The notes under the pieces are model-generated. The model was not told where the DNA came from. It did not search any database and saw only the letters and a list, made by a program, of their open reading frames with translations. Both the position numbers and the translations under genes were made by a program. A stretch of 64,000 nucleotides of DNA from Chitinophaga ginsengisoli (GTDB taxonomy: Bacteria; Bacteroidota; Bacteroidia; Chitinophagales; Chitinophagaceae), in contig NZ_PYGK01000003.1 in NCBI RefSeq assembly GCF_003014595.1, forward strand, positions 620,001 through 684,000, given 5' to 3'. Numbering within the stretch: position 1 is the first letter of the stretch; each line of letters opens with the position of its first letter. Of this stretch, positions 8,579 through 17,313 are shown one piece after another.

Positions 8579-9970
8579 CTAATATCCTTCATTCTGTTTC
8601 AATGCAGGATTCAACACCATGTCACCATAAGGAATAGGGAAGAATTGCTTATAGGTCATCCAGGTAGTCCCTTTTGTATTGGCTTCCGTATACATGATCT
8701 CATCGGCTCTCTCATAACGTTTCAGGTCCAGCCAGCGATGGCCCCACTCTGTGAAAAGCTCTACCCGCCGTTCCTGTTCAATGGCCTTTAACAAGGCCGT
8801 GCGGCTGTTTGCCACCACATAACCTAATCCTGCCCGCTGTCGTAATTTCATCAGGTCAGCCCTGGCGCCCGCAAAGTCATTGATGTACACTTTGGCCTCT
8901 GCCCTGATCAGGAAGACCTCTGCCAGTCGTAACACCGCCAGGTAAGGAGTAGGCGATCTTCCATCTTCCGCCAACCGGTATTTATATGGATAGTAATAAG
9001 TACTGCCATTTGTGCTATCCGTTCCTATCCATACCACCAGACGCTGGTCCTTTTTCTCAAAACGCTGCAGCAATCGCTTATTCATAAATAAAGGATGCAT
9101 TTCCCGGTCAGGGCCGTTTTGCAAAACAAGCAGCGCTGCATCTTCGTTCACACCGGTAGTGGTGGTGTTTTCCAATGCCCAGATCATTTCAGGGCTATGC
9201 TGTGCGAAAGCATTCTTCAAAGCGGGAATGGCATACAACCTGTTACGTGCAATGATATTCGAGGCCTCCTGCTCTGCCGCCGCCCAATTTTTCCGGTACA
9301 GGTGTACCCGGGCCAACAAGGTAACAGCGGCCCATTTATTAGGGCGCAGTCTTTCATTCACCATCGTCTGTGCATCACCACCGAGATATTCTTCCCTTAG
9401 CAGGGAGATGGCATCCTGCAGGTCATCGGCTATCTGGTCGTATACACTTTCTGTACTGCTGCGACCTGCAGTAGTGTTCTTATGCAAATCTGTAGTGGTC
9501 AGCAGCGGCACATCCCCAAAGAAATTAACGAGGTAGAAATAACAGAAAGCCCGGATGCACTTCGCCTCCCCGGTGAGTTGTTGTTTCACCGCAGGCGTGA
9601 TCCTATTGGAACCTTCAAGACCATTGAGTAGCATATTGCAATGCTGTATGCAACGATAGAGCGGGCTCCAGAACGGGCTATCATCAGCGGACAGGGTATT
9701 TTCATAACAACGCTGGTATTCCTGGTTACCTTCCATTAAGCTCAGTTCATCAGCATACAATGCACAGAAAACAGCAATACCTTTACCACCGGCCGACAGC
9801 TCACTGCTGTTAATAATAGAATAAATACCCGCCATTACCGCTATCGCCCCACTATCTGAACTGTATACCTCTTCAGGTGCCATTTTATCTGAGGGCTCTC
9901 CTATATCGATGATTTTCCTGCATGACAGGCAAGTGTATATCAACAGGCAATATAAAAATGCTATTCGCAT
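8579..9970 (-). CDS. SusD/RagB-like nutrient-binding lipoprotein (island 2)
   Basis: Surface lipoprotein of 463 residues that caps its SusC partner. The signal peptide ends at a lipobox Cys near residue 17 (TCLSCRK). Family marks are AFCYFYLVNFFGDVPLL (about residue 140), TPYLAVLRLAEVFLIRAEA, and the C-terminal ERRVELFTEWGHRWLDLKR followed by FPIPYGDMVLNPALKQNEGY. It starts 6 bases after the SusC stop, so it is co-translated with SusC. The substrate cannot be read from sequence; no polysaccharide-degrading enzyme is in the same operon. Confidence 0.93.
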   Translation of the reverse strand: MRIAFLYCLLIYTCLSCRKIIDIGEPSDKMAPEEVYSSDSGAIAVMAGIYSIINSSELSAGGKGIAVFCALYADELSLMEGNQEYQRCYENTLSADDSPFWSPLYRCIQHCNMLLNGLEGSNRITPAVKQQLTGEAKCIRAFCYFYLVNFFGDVPLLTTTDLHKNTTAGRSSTESVYDQIADDLQDAISLLREEYLGGDAQTMVNERLRPNKWAAVTLLARVHLYRKNWAAAEQEASNIIARNRLYAIPALKNAFAQHSPEMIWALENTTTTGVNEDAALLVLQNGPDREMHPLFMNKRLLQRFEKKDQRLVVWIGTDSTNGSTYYYPYKYRLAEDGRSPTPYLAVLRLAEVFLIRAEAKVYINDFAGARADLMKLRQRAGLGYVVANSRTALLKAIEQERRVELFTEWGHRWLDLKRYERADEIMYTEANTKGTTWMTYKQFFPIPYGDMVLNPALKQNEGY

Positions 9971-9976
9971 ATGATC

Positions 9977-12900
9977 TTATTTAAAATAGTATTGAACCCC
10001 TACTTTAGTAATACGCATAAAAGGTAAAGCGGTACGGCTAAGAGTCTCGGGGTCCAGTGATGGATAATTGGTGAATGTAACCAGGTTGCTGACATTGCAA
10101 TACACCCGGTAGGGGCCGATCTGTCTGGCCACAGTCAGGTTATTTATTCGTATGTACCGCACATCCATAAAAATATCCGAGCTGTTTAAATACTTCTTCT
10201 GGTCTGCTTCCGAAGATGCCTGTGTGGCTTTTTGTACGCTTTTGTTATCACCGGCTTCCCGCCAGCGGTCAGCCACATAAATATTTTGGTTCCACATAGT
10301 ACCGATCATATGTTGCTTGTCAATGATGGCATTCTCCGCTGTACGCACCATATATTGCCCTGAACAAGTGATTTCGACACCATCGACAGTACAGGTAATT
10401 CCAAAACCGCCATAAAACCGGGGAGCTGTGTTGATCGCCACGATCCGGTCATTTTCCGTCAGTGCTGCTGCGTTGACAATATTGCCTGCTGCGTTCCTGT
10501 ATAGCGCCTCCCCGCTCTTCGGATCAATGCCATAGAAATTGTAATAAAACAGTTCCCTTAAAGGACGTTTTAACTGCGTCTGCCCCGATGGTGCAGCCGT
10601 CATACCCTCGAAAGCAAACAGTGTATTGGTGCCCGTGGAGCCATTCAATCGTACGGCTAAGCTCCAATGCTTACACTGCACCAACCCGGCATTCAGCGTC
10701 AGTTCTACACCAATGTTCTGGATAGCCACGGGCATATTCCGCTGGATGGTTCCTCCACCGGCCATTTCTGGCAAGGGGTATTCCACCAGCTGGTGTCTTG
10801 AGCGGTTATGATAATAGGCGGCCTCTATCTCCAATTTGTTGTCCAGCAAACCAAGGTTGAGGGTGAGGTCTTTCTTGTAGGTCATTCCACCTGTTAAGGC
10901 ACTGTTCTGCTGCTTTGCCGCCATCAATCCCTCTACTGCCTGATAGCTGCCTGCCGGCTGATAACTGCCAGCGTACTGGTAATCGTCTATCTGGTCATTA
11001 CCGGTGGCCGACCAGCCTACCTGCAGTTTCCCATAACTGAGGCCAGGCAATGCATGCCGTACAAACGCTTCCCGGCCAAACTCCCAGCCGGCCGCACCAC
11101 CGCCGAACAGATTCACCTGTTCATCTTTCCCAAAGCGGCTGCTGCCATCTAACCGCAACACGAGTTCCAGGGTATATCGCTCTTTCCAGTCATAATTCAG
11201 ATGCGCGTGCGCGCCCGCATATTTGTAACGGTTAGCCGACGGTGTTCGCTTTACTGTTCCTATTGTTTCATAATGCAGGATATCCTGATCTCGCAGGTAC
11301 CCGCTGGCGTCGATCGTTGTATTACCCGCATAGATGCTATTATACACCCCGCCCAGGTTCAGCCCCACTTTATGCGAATCGCAGCGTAGGTTAAACTGGA
11401 CCGAAGGCTCCACATCAATGGTCTGGGAGAGATAACGATTTTCGGTAGAAGATGCCGTTAGGTTCGCCTGTCCCTCTTCCCCTCTTTTCGCAATAGTCGA
11501 GATAGATGTATTATGTGCCCCCATTCGGTGATAGCCTCCCGTTAGCAGGAAACTCATCCAGGAATTAACATGATAATTCATACTAGTGGTAATGAGCATA
11601 TTGGATATGTGCCCTTCAAAATCCGGCAGGGAAACAATGGAATTGCTCAAGGCATAATTGATCTTTCCATCCTTAAACAATGGCGGTGCATTGGGAGGCA
11701 GCGAAATGCCCATAGTATAATCTGTACCCGGCAGACGGGTCCTGTTATTATTGGCCAGTCCTGTTAACGAGATATGGAGACGGTCATTCAACAGTTTTAT
11801 ATTGGTGCTGCCATGCAGACCATACCTAAGATCCCCATATTGATTGCCCTCCCGCATATACGGTGTCGAGTTCTCCCTGAAATTCCCGCTTATCCTATAC
11901 TGGAAAGCGGCCCTTTCTCCTGAAAGGGTGAGGACCGCATCCTTATAATAAGCAGTATGACCTATTAATTCTTTCTGCCAGTCAGTATACCGGTATTGAT
12001 CCCAGTCCAGCATATCAGGCGCTTTTTTGCTTGTTGGTGACAGCCCATCATTGTTCCACGCATCCCAACGCAGCTGAATGTATTGATCGGTGTTTAACAT
12101 ATGTTCGTGGTGCGGCACCTTACCAAAACTATAGGAAACATCCGCCATGAAATGGGTCTTGTCTGTATGAGTGGCCTTCTTGGTAAAGATCTGCACGACG
12201 CCATTCGCCCCTCTCGCGCCATACAGGGCGGTAGCAACTGCACTTTTCAATACGATGATAGTGTCTATATCGGCAGTGGACAGATAAGACAATGTGGAGC
12301 TGTATTGGCTCATAGTGCCTTCTCCTCCTTTGAAATCCGGCACGATGATCACACCATCGATAACATATAAGGCCTGGCTATTCCTGTTCAAGCTGGTAGG
12401 ACCTCTTATTTCCGTACTCCTGGTAGCTGCGGCCCGGCCATTGCCTCGCTGTAGCACTACTCCGGGTGCCTTCCCGCTAAGGTCATCCACCATATTAAAT
12501 TGCGCCCCCATAGTAATCTCCTTCACATTCGGGAAACGATAGGTACTGTCCTGCCACCAGTGCTTCTTTGGCTTATTGCCTGTTACCTCAAATGGCTTTA
12601 CAATATTTGTTTGTTCTTCCAGGGTAACATCCAGTACCGCATTGCCGGGCACTGTGGTATCATGCGTAACATAACCTACACAGCTAATGCTGATGGCCGT
12701 GCCAGCCATTACATGAAACAAGGAAAAACTCCCGTTGGGGTCTGTCGTTGTGCCACTTCCTCCACTATTCACCCTTACAGATGCTTTATAAACAGGGCGT
12801 CGTTTTTTATCAATGACTGTCCCGTACAGTATGTCGATGAGGGGCGGTTTCCTGGCTACCGGTTGCCCGGCCTTAAAACCTACATACCGTCCCTGGATCG

Positions 12901-13198
12901 TATAGTCAAGTTGTATCTGTCTATGCCATATTTCCAGGAGCTCGGGAACTGATATGTTCCTGTATCCCACAGGGGCCATTTGCTTTAAATCGACATCATT
13001 AGTTTCAAAACGATAAAAGTCGGTCCATTTCTTCATCGAATCAATCGCCTCCCCCAACTCCATGCTATCCTTTGAAAATGTGAAACGCATCTCCCGTTCC
13101 GGTGCCTGGGCACTTGAGGTGCCAGCAGCGCAGAAACACATCAGGATTACGGCAATGCCTCGGACAAGCTGGCTACAGGTTAGGCTAGTCTTCTTCAT
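9977..13198 (-). CDS. SusC-like TonB-dependent receptor with divergent plug entry (island 2)
   Basis: Outer-membrane receptor of 1073 residues from ATG 13198, where a clean signal peptide begins (MKKTSLTCSQLVRG ... SSAQA). A longer reading to 13309 adds 37 unconserved residues. It has an STN domain (about 36-110), a carboxypeptidase-like regulatory domain (ILYGTVIDKKRRPVYKASV onward), a plug (LSGKAPGVVLQRGNG, LYGARGANGVVQIFTKK) and a barrel ending GVQYYFK. The usual ET-VVIGYG motif before the plug is absent. In its place is FEVTGNKPKKHWWQD and an unusual linker. It is divergent from sigma 13424, its likely regulator. Confidence 0.92.
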   Translation of the reverse strand: MKKTSLTCSQLVRGIAVILMCFCAAGTSSAQAPEREMRFTFSKDSMELGEAIDSMKKWTDFYRFETNDVDLKQMAPVGYRNISVPELLEIWHRQIQLDYTIQGRYVGFKAGQPVARKPPLIDILYGTVIDKKRRPVYKASVRVNSGGSGTTTDPNGSFSLFHVMAGTAISISCVGYVTHDTTVPGNAVLDVTLEEQTNIVKPFEVTGNKPKKHWWQDSTYRFPNVKEITMGAQFNMVDDLSGKAPGVVLQRGNGRAAATRSTEIRGPTSLNRNSQALYVIDGVIIVPDFKGGEGTMSQYSSTLSYLSTADIDTIIVLKSAVATALYGARGANGVVQIFTKKATHTDKTHFMADVSYSFGKVPHHEHMLNTDQYIQLRWDAWNNDGLSPTSKKAPDMLDWDQYRYTDWQKELIGHTAYYKDAVLTLSGERAAFQYRISGNFRENSTPYMREGNQYGDLRYGLHGSTNIKLLNDRLHISLTGLANNNRTRLPGTDYTMGISLPPNAPPLFKDGKINYALSNSIVSLPDFEGHISNMLITTSMNYHVNSWMSFLLTGGYHRMGAHNTSISTIAKRGEEGQANLTASSTENRYLSQTIDVEPSVQFNLRCDSHKVGLNLGGVYNSIYAGNTTIDASGYLRDQDILHYETIGTVKRTPSANRYKYAGAHAHLNYDWKERYTLELVLRLDGSSRFGKDEQVNLFGGGAAGWEFGREAFVRHALPGLSYGKLQVGWSATGNDQIDDYQYAGSYQPAGSYQAVEGLMAAKQQNSALTGGMTYKKDLTLNLGLLDNKLEIEAAYYHNRSRHQLVEYPLPEMAGGGTIQRNMPVAIQNIGVELTLNAGLVQCKHWSLAVRLNGSTGTNTLFAFEGMTAAPSGQTQLKRPLRELFYYNFYGIDPKSGEALYRNAAGNIVNAAALTENDRIVAINTAPRFYGGFGITCTVDGVEITCSGQYMVRTAENAIIDKQHMIGTMWNQNIYVADRWREAGDNKSVQKATQASSEADQKKYLNSSDIFMDVRYIRINNLTVARQIGPYRVYCNVSNLVTFTNYPSLDPETLSRTALPFMRITKVGVQYYFK

Positions 13199-13423
13199 GT
13201 TTGCACCATCAGTTTTTATTAACAGGAATTCATACAAAATGGGACGGTCATAGGAATAGCATACGAATGAGAAATTATCTCCCCCTTTACTTAGTCTCAA
13301 AAACTGCATAAATGTTCCTGCCCATTTACCTATTTTTTTTTGTTAACTCCGCATTAACAGTATGCAGGGGAGCATTTAATAATTTGCCGTTTTTGAAAAT
13401 CCCAATTTTAAAACAATCTGCAT

Positions 13424-13978
13424 ATGATCAAGAATCAACCACAAGATGATCAGCAACTAATCATCAGTATTAGAGAGGGTGGAATAAAGGCCCTTGCAGC
13501 ATTACATAAGCGCTTCTACAAAATCCTGCTTTATCACGCAAAAGCAATATTATTAAACAGGGAGGACGGAGAAGACGTGGTCAATGAGCTTTTCTTCTCA
13601 CTATTGAAGCGGAAGGAAGACATAAATATCACCCGAGACGTAAAAGCATATCTGGTTCGCGCCGTAAAGAACCGATGTATTACATTTATCGGCAGCGCGA
13701 ACCGGGAGAAAGAGATCCTGAAAGGATACCGGCAAACAATAACAGAGTATGTACCTGCCACCAGCCGAATGGAAGACGCAGAGACGTATCGGGAGCTATT
13801 GAAAGCAATCAACTCTTTGCCGCCTCAAATGAAAATGGCCATAGAACTTTGTTACCTGCAGGAAATGAAAAAGAAAGAAGTGGCGAGGATAATGAAGATA
13901 TCGCCCCAGTCCGTAACAAAATATGCCTCTGAAGGACTCAAGCGTCTGGCAAAGTTCAATTCGCTTAAAATGTTGTAG
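13424..13978 (+). CDS. ECF RNA polymerase sigma factor (island 2)
   Basis: 184 residues. Region 2 includes IKALAALHKRFYKILLYHAK and GEDVVNELFFSLLKRKED. Region 4 includes PPQMKMAIELCYLQEMKKKE and ARIMKISPQSVTKYASEGL. Its NELF in place of the common QEVF is a divergent feature. It is divergent from SusC at 13198 and followed after 48 bases by fecR; the family model is regulation of that receptor operon. Confidence 0.9.
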   Translation: MIKNQPQDDQQLIISIREGGIKALAALHKRFYKILLYHAKAILLNREDGEDVVNELFFSLLKRKEDINITRDVKAYLVRAVKNRCITFIGSANREKEILKGYRQTITEYVPATSRMEDAETYRELLKAINSLPPQMKMAIELCYLQEMKKKEVARIMKISPQSVTKYASEGLKRLAKFNSLKML

Positions 13979-14026
13979 CGATCATTTTTTTCTGATAAGG
14001 AAGCTTTACTTTATAATCTGGTTACA

Positions 14027-15187
14027 TTGAATAACGAACAGATAACGCAGTTAGTGATTGATGAACTGGCGGGAGATATCACGCCGGAAGATGCTGCTTT
14101 ACTCCAGCAAATCCTGCGGGACAATCCTGCGGCGGTCATTCTTCGTGACAATGTTATCAAACTGCTTACTGAGGGAGACATGGAAGGCGTAAGGGAGGAG
14201 GAAGTGTCAATAGAGCGGTCACTCACCCAGTTGAAAAAGTATAAAAGAAAGAAAACAATACGCTCACTGGGAAGCCCCGGAGCTACGATATTGGTGTTCC
14301 TCTTAACCACGCTTGGTGCATTCCTTTACAAATACAGTCAACAGGTAAAGGAATCAAAGAAAACAATGGTGTTGGAAGCGGCGATGTATAAATACCCTGT
14401 ACTACTGTTTGAAGATGGAAGCTTCATCCGCCTGGATACAATAAACGGGAACAGCATACCCAATCTATCATTCGACCAGCAACACAGCATATTGTCCATC
14501 AATGGGCCTATCAATCATTTTGCTGAAGCAAGATTCATTACCCCACGGGGAGCTACCTATCAACTGATCTTACCTGATGCGAGCAGCATCTATACAGATG
14601 GCAAGACGGCTGTATCACTGTTCCTGGATCCTGCAGTCAGCTCCCGTAAAATTGCCATCAGCGGTCAGGCCTTTGTAGCAATAAGCCCTGACCCAACGCG
14701 GCCATTTACTGTTGATCTGCCGCAAAAAAGCAGTATAAGGGTACTTGGCACTTCATTTAATATAAACACAGCCGAACAGGGAAGTATACAGGCGGCATTA
14801 AAGACCGGGAAGATCCGGATAGAAAATGAAAGTGGATCTACCACGCTGGAACCGGATTCTGTTGCCAGCTGGCAAAAGGGAACAAATATCAGTAAGGCAA
14901 AATTTGACCCCGAAAAGGTCTTCTCCTGGCGGCAGGGCACCTACATCTGCACCGAGGCTACCTTACGGGGCCTGGCCCGCGTAATGGAACGCTGCTTTCC
15001 TTACAGGATCAGTGTGGATGTGCCTGAGGCACAGGACCAGATACCTGCCGTGACAAGGGAAATGGCGAGAGGTAATGATATCATTCACTTCCTGAATGCC
15101 GGTCCTCTATACCGGTCAGACAACAAGTTTACATGTTACTTTGATAAGGATAGCATATTACATATTTCACTCAATCATGTCCCGTAA
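14027..15187 (+). CDS. FecR-family anti-sigma factor with TTG start (island 2)
   Basis: 386 residues. Homology with the other two FecR proteins of the window begins exactly at a TTG codon (14027): NNEQITQLVIDELAGDITPED lines up with their N-termini. No in-frame ATG lies between the sigma stop (13976-13978) and this TTG, so I accept a TTG start. A membrane helix follows near residues 85-105 (ATILVFLLTTLGAFLY), then the FecR domain (GATYQLILPDASSIYTDG, VLGTSFNINTAEQ) and a DUF4974-like C-terminus. The gene overlaps the truncated sigma gene at 15177 by 11 bases, suggesting translational coupling. Confidence 0.88.
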   Translation: MNNEQITQLVIDELAGDITPEDAALLQQILRDNPAAVILRDNVIKLLTEGDMEGVREEEVSIERSLTQLKKYKRKKTIRSLGSPGATILVFLLTTLGAFLYKYSQQVKESKKTMVLEAAMYKYPVLLFEDGSFIRLDTINGNSIPNLSFDQQHSILSINGPINHFAEARFITPRGATYQLILPDASSIYTDGKTAVSLFLDPAVSSRKIAISGQAFVAISPDPTRPFTVDLPQKSSIRVLGTSFNINTAEQGSIQAALKTGKIRIENESGSTTLEPDSVASWQKGTNISKAKFDPEKVFSWRQGTYICTEATLRGLARVMERCFPYRISVDVPEAQDQIPAVTREMARGNDIIHFLNAGPLYRSDNKFTCYFDKDSILHISLNHVP

Positions 15188-15449
15188 ATTAACCATCGCA
15201 GAAGAAAGACTATTACTCCGAAAGATCCGGCAGGGCGATATAGAAGCATTGGAAATATTATTCATATTTTATCGCCAGCGTGTATTCCTCGATGCTTACC
15301 TGCGTCTGAAAGACCAGGCAGCGGCATGGTCGGTCACCACGGAGATCTATTCCTGGCTTTGGCAACACAAGCCTAACCTCTTTCCTTTCACCTCCATCAA
15401 ATTAATGTTACAGGAAGAAGTAAAAAAACGAACCATTGCACAACCCTGA
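15177..15449 (+). CDS. Truncated ECF sigma-like protein, region 2 only
   Basis: 90 residues from ATG 15177, inside the end of fecR; a longer in-frame reading from 15096 would lie wholly within fecR. RLLLRKIRQGDIEALEILFI and AYLRLKDQAAAWSVTTEIYS, then WLWQHK, align with region 2 of the sigma at 3882. The DxVQEVF core is lost (AWSVTTEIY) and region 4 is missing altogether. It ends 26 bases before the AraC-like gene. It is either a decaying sigma gene or a small sigma-mimic able to bind the core enzyme or FecR. Confident as an ORF of sigma origin, not as an active product. Confidence 0.6.
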   Translation: MSRKLTIAEERLLLRKIRQGDIEALEILFIFYRQRVFLDAYLRLKDQAAAWSVTTEIYSWLWQHKPNLFPFTSIKLMLQEEVKKRTIAQP

Positions 15450-15475
15450 CTGTTATACTCCAAACCCCCATTAGA

Positions 15476-16468
15476 ATGTCACCCTTAGCGCAAGGAGATG
15501 CCAAACTGCTACCTTTGGAAGGTAAGCGAACCTCAGATACCAACGCGGCACGGATACCGGAGGAATATCTTCAGTTACTGCTGCCCTATGCCGGGATCCA
15601 CTGCTGGCAACAGGCCAATGTTCACATCCTCTCCCAGCATCTGCAGCTGGGGAAATTTTCCCTGTGGGTACACGATGTTATGGCCTACCAGGATCAGGTG
15701 ATCTGTCCATTTGTGCCCTTCCCCCTGTATAGTTTACACTACCTGTTTGAAACCAGCCTTAGTATCAGGATGCCCCATTCTGAGCCATTCCAGCTGGCAG
15801 AAGACAGCTGCAATCTTTTTTTCCTGCGGCCAGGCGTGAGCTATCTCCCATTGGAAGCAGGCACCAAAGCCGTGTCTTTGCACATTAACATACTCCCCGA
15901 ATATATGCCCCAACTGGCAAAGAGCTATCCGACCATGTATCAACGGCTCCTTGACATGTCTTCCGGCAACCGGGTGATCAACAAGCACCCCTATACTGTT
16001 AATGCTGTCAGCCAACTGCTGATCACGAAGATCCTGACCTGCCGCTATCTCAGGCAGGAGGCGGCCTTATACCTGGAACGCTGTTGTACTGACCTGTTCA
16101 ACATCTTCTGCCGCCAGTATGCCATAGAAGACAAAGCGTTGTTCGTTGACGATATAGACGTGTATGATGTCTACCATAAGATATTCGAGTACCTGCGGGC
16201 GAATACAAACATCTATCACGACATCCGCAAAATATCCTGGATGTTTGAGATCTCTGAAAGGGAACTGTCAACCGGCTTTCTGAACACCTTTGCCATCACC
16301 ATGGAAGACTGTATCCACATGCTGAAAATGATGCATGCCTTTGACCTGCTGATGCAACAGGACCAGGACTTCAGCGAGATAGCTACCGCAGTAGCCCTGG
16401 ATACAGAGACCATGATATCCAGCGTAGAGTCGTATTATGATTTTAAAATATCCATACAGCGGAATTAG
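15476..16468 (+). CDS. AraC-like regulator with degraded HTH (paralogue 2 of 4)
   Basis: 330 residues, the most divergent of the four paralogues. It retains ILSQHLQLGKFSLWVHDV and VSLHINIL in the sensor half. The first HTH is IRKISWMFEISERELSTGFL and the second is weak (FSEIATAVALDTETMISSVE). The end SYYDFKISIQRN shows the same short, altered C-terminus as its relatives. It is the last gene of the island 2 sigma-fecR operon and overlaps the convergent gene at 16465 by four bases. Confidence 0.75.
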   Translation: MSPLAQGDAKLLPLEGKRTSDTNAARIPEEYLQLLLPYAGIHCWQQANVHILSQHLQLGKFSLWVHDVMAYQDQVICPFVPFPLYSLHYLFETSLSIRMPHSEPFQLAEDSCNLFFLRPGVSYLPLEAGTKAVSLHINILPEYMPQLAKSYPTMYQRLLDMSSGNRVINKHPYTVNAVSQLLITKILTCRYLRQEAALYLERCCTDLFNIFCRQYAIEDKALFVDDIDVYDVYHKIFEYLRANTNIYHDIRKISWMFEISERELSTGFLNTFAITMEDCIHMLKMMHAFDLLMQQDQDFSEIATAVALDTETMISSVESYYDFKISIQRN

Positions 16469-16872
16469 CTTTCAGTCTCATCTTCCTCATCTTCTTCAGA
16501 CAAAAAGCGTTTTATCTGGTTCCATGCCGCCCTTACTTCGTCATCGTCCATCACCATATTTGAGCTGGCGGCATCATCCAACCCTTCCGCGCTTTTCTCC
16601 CTTTTCCTGACATATAAAAAAAGTAGTAGCAACAGCGCAACTCCGCCCACGGGGATCAGTTCATCCTTTACTGCCACGTTGATGGTCAGTGGTGGTGTGT
16701 CCAGGCCAGCGGTTCGCTGCTGCTCGAAAATGATCCGGATAGTACCCTGCAGGCTGGGTACCGGCTTGCGCAGGAACGGGATCAGCAATAACATGATTAT
16801 CAATAGTGTATTCGAGGCGCCATGCCGTGCTCGCTTCTTCCAGTTGGCTGTTCCGCTAAGTTTCTTTTTCAT
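16465..16872 (-). CDS. Unknown small membrane protein with acidic tail
   Basis: 135 residues, not recognised. It has a basic N-terminus (KKRARHG), a first membrane helix (LLIIMLLLIPFL), a ~45-residue presumably periplasmic loop (IRIIFEQQRTAGLDTPPLTI), a second helix (VGGVALLLLLFLYV), and a cytoplasmic tail ending in a very acidic run (EEDEEDETES). It overlaps the AraC-like gene stop by four bases on the other strand. No operon partner is evident. Confidence 0.65.
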   Translation of the reverse strand: MKKKLSGTANWKKRARHGASNTLLIIMLLLIPFLRKPVPSLQGTIRIIFEQQRTAGLDTPPLTINVAVKDELIPVGGVALLLLLFLYVRKREKSAEGLDDAASSNMVMDDDEVRAAWNQIKRFLSEEDEEDETES

Positions 16873-17037
16873 ACGTGGTTGGTTTATTTAATCCCCTCCT
16901 TATCATAGTCACATTTCGGGGTCAAATGAGATGAAAAGAAGAGAATTTTTTTTATCCACATGCCACCTAGGGTTATTGCATTTTTCGGTTTGTGCCTGCC
17001 ATGACAAAGCTGGCATCCCGGTTTTAGATTCAATTGA

Positions 17038-17147
17038 GATATAGTAGAGGTTCGCTCGAGGTAGCCTCATCCTCCCTTAATCTTCCGTTCCGGAACGGAG
17101 GATTAAGGGAGGATGAGGCTACCTCGAGCGAACCTCTACTGAATATC
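17038..17147. repeat. 110-base near-perfect palindrome with no spacer
   Basis: Arms 17043-17091 and 17092-17140 are complementary over 49 bases with one mismatch and meet at TTCCGTTCC|GGAACGGAG. A GATAT/ATATC extension reaches 17038 and 17147. Both strands yield nearly the same spurious ORF (SLEVASSSLN...), a by-product of the symmetry. No transposase, target duplication or RNA gene is visible. Confidence 0.9.
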
Positions 17148-17194
17148 AACCATACAATCGGGGGATCTAACGGGTCATGGAACCATCCGGTCTG

Positions 17195-17313
17195 GGGGGC
17201 ATTTTGTTTACCGGGGGACCATTTCGTTGTCGGGTTGCATTTTGTCCCGGGGGCATTTTGTCCCAGGGGTTGCACCCCTGGCTACAAACAACGCGGCTCC
17301 TAACGGAGCCTAT
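17195..17313 (+). repeat. Dispersed palindromic 3'-end repeat, copy 1
   Basis: Short G-rich units containing CATTTTGT or CATTTCGTTGT (17195-17262) lead into the palindrome CCAGGGGTTGCACCCCTGG (17263-17281), the block GCTACAAACAACG, and the palindrome GGCTCCTAACGGAGCC (17295-17310). Copies 2 and 3 are at 49766-49817 and 58354-58510. Here the element reaches into the stop codon of the minus-strand gene at 17310. Confidence 0.85.
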
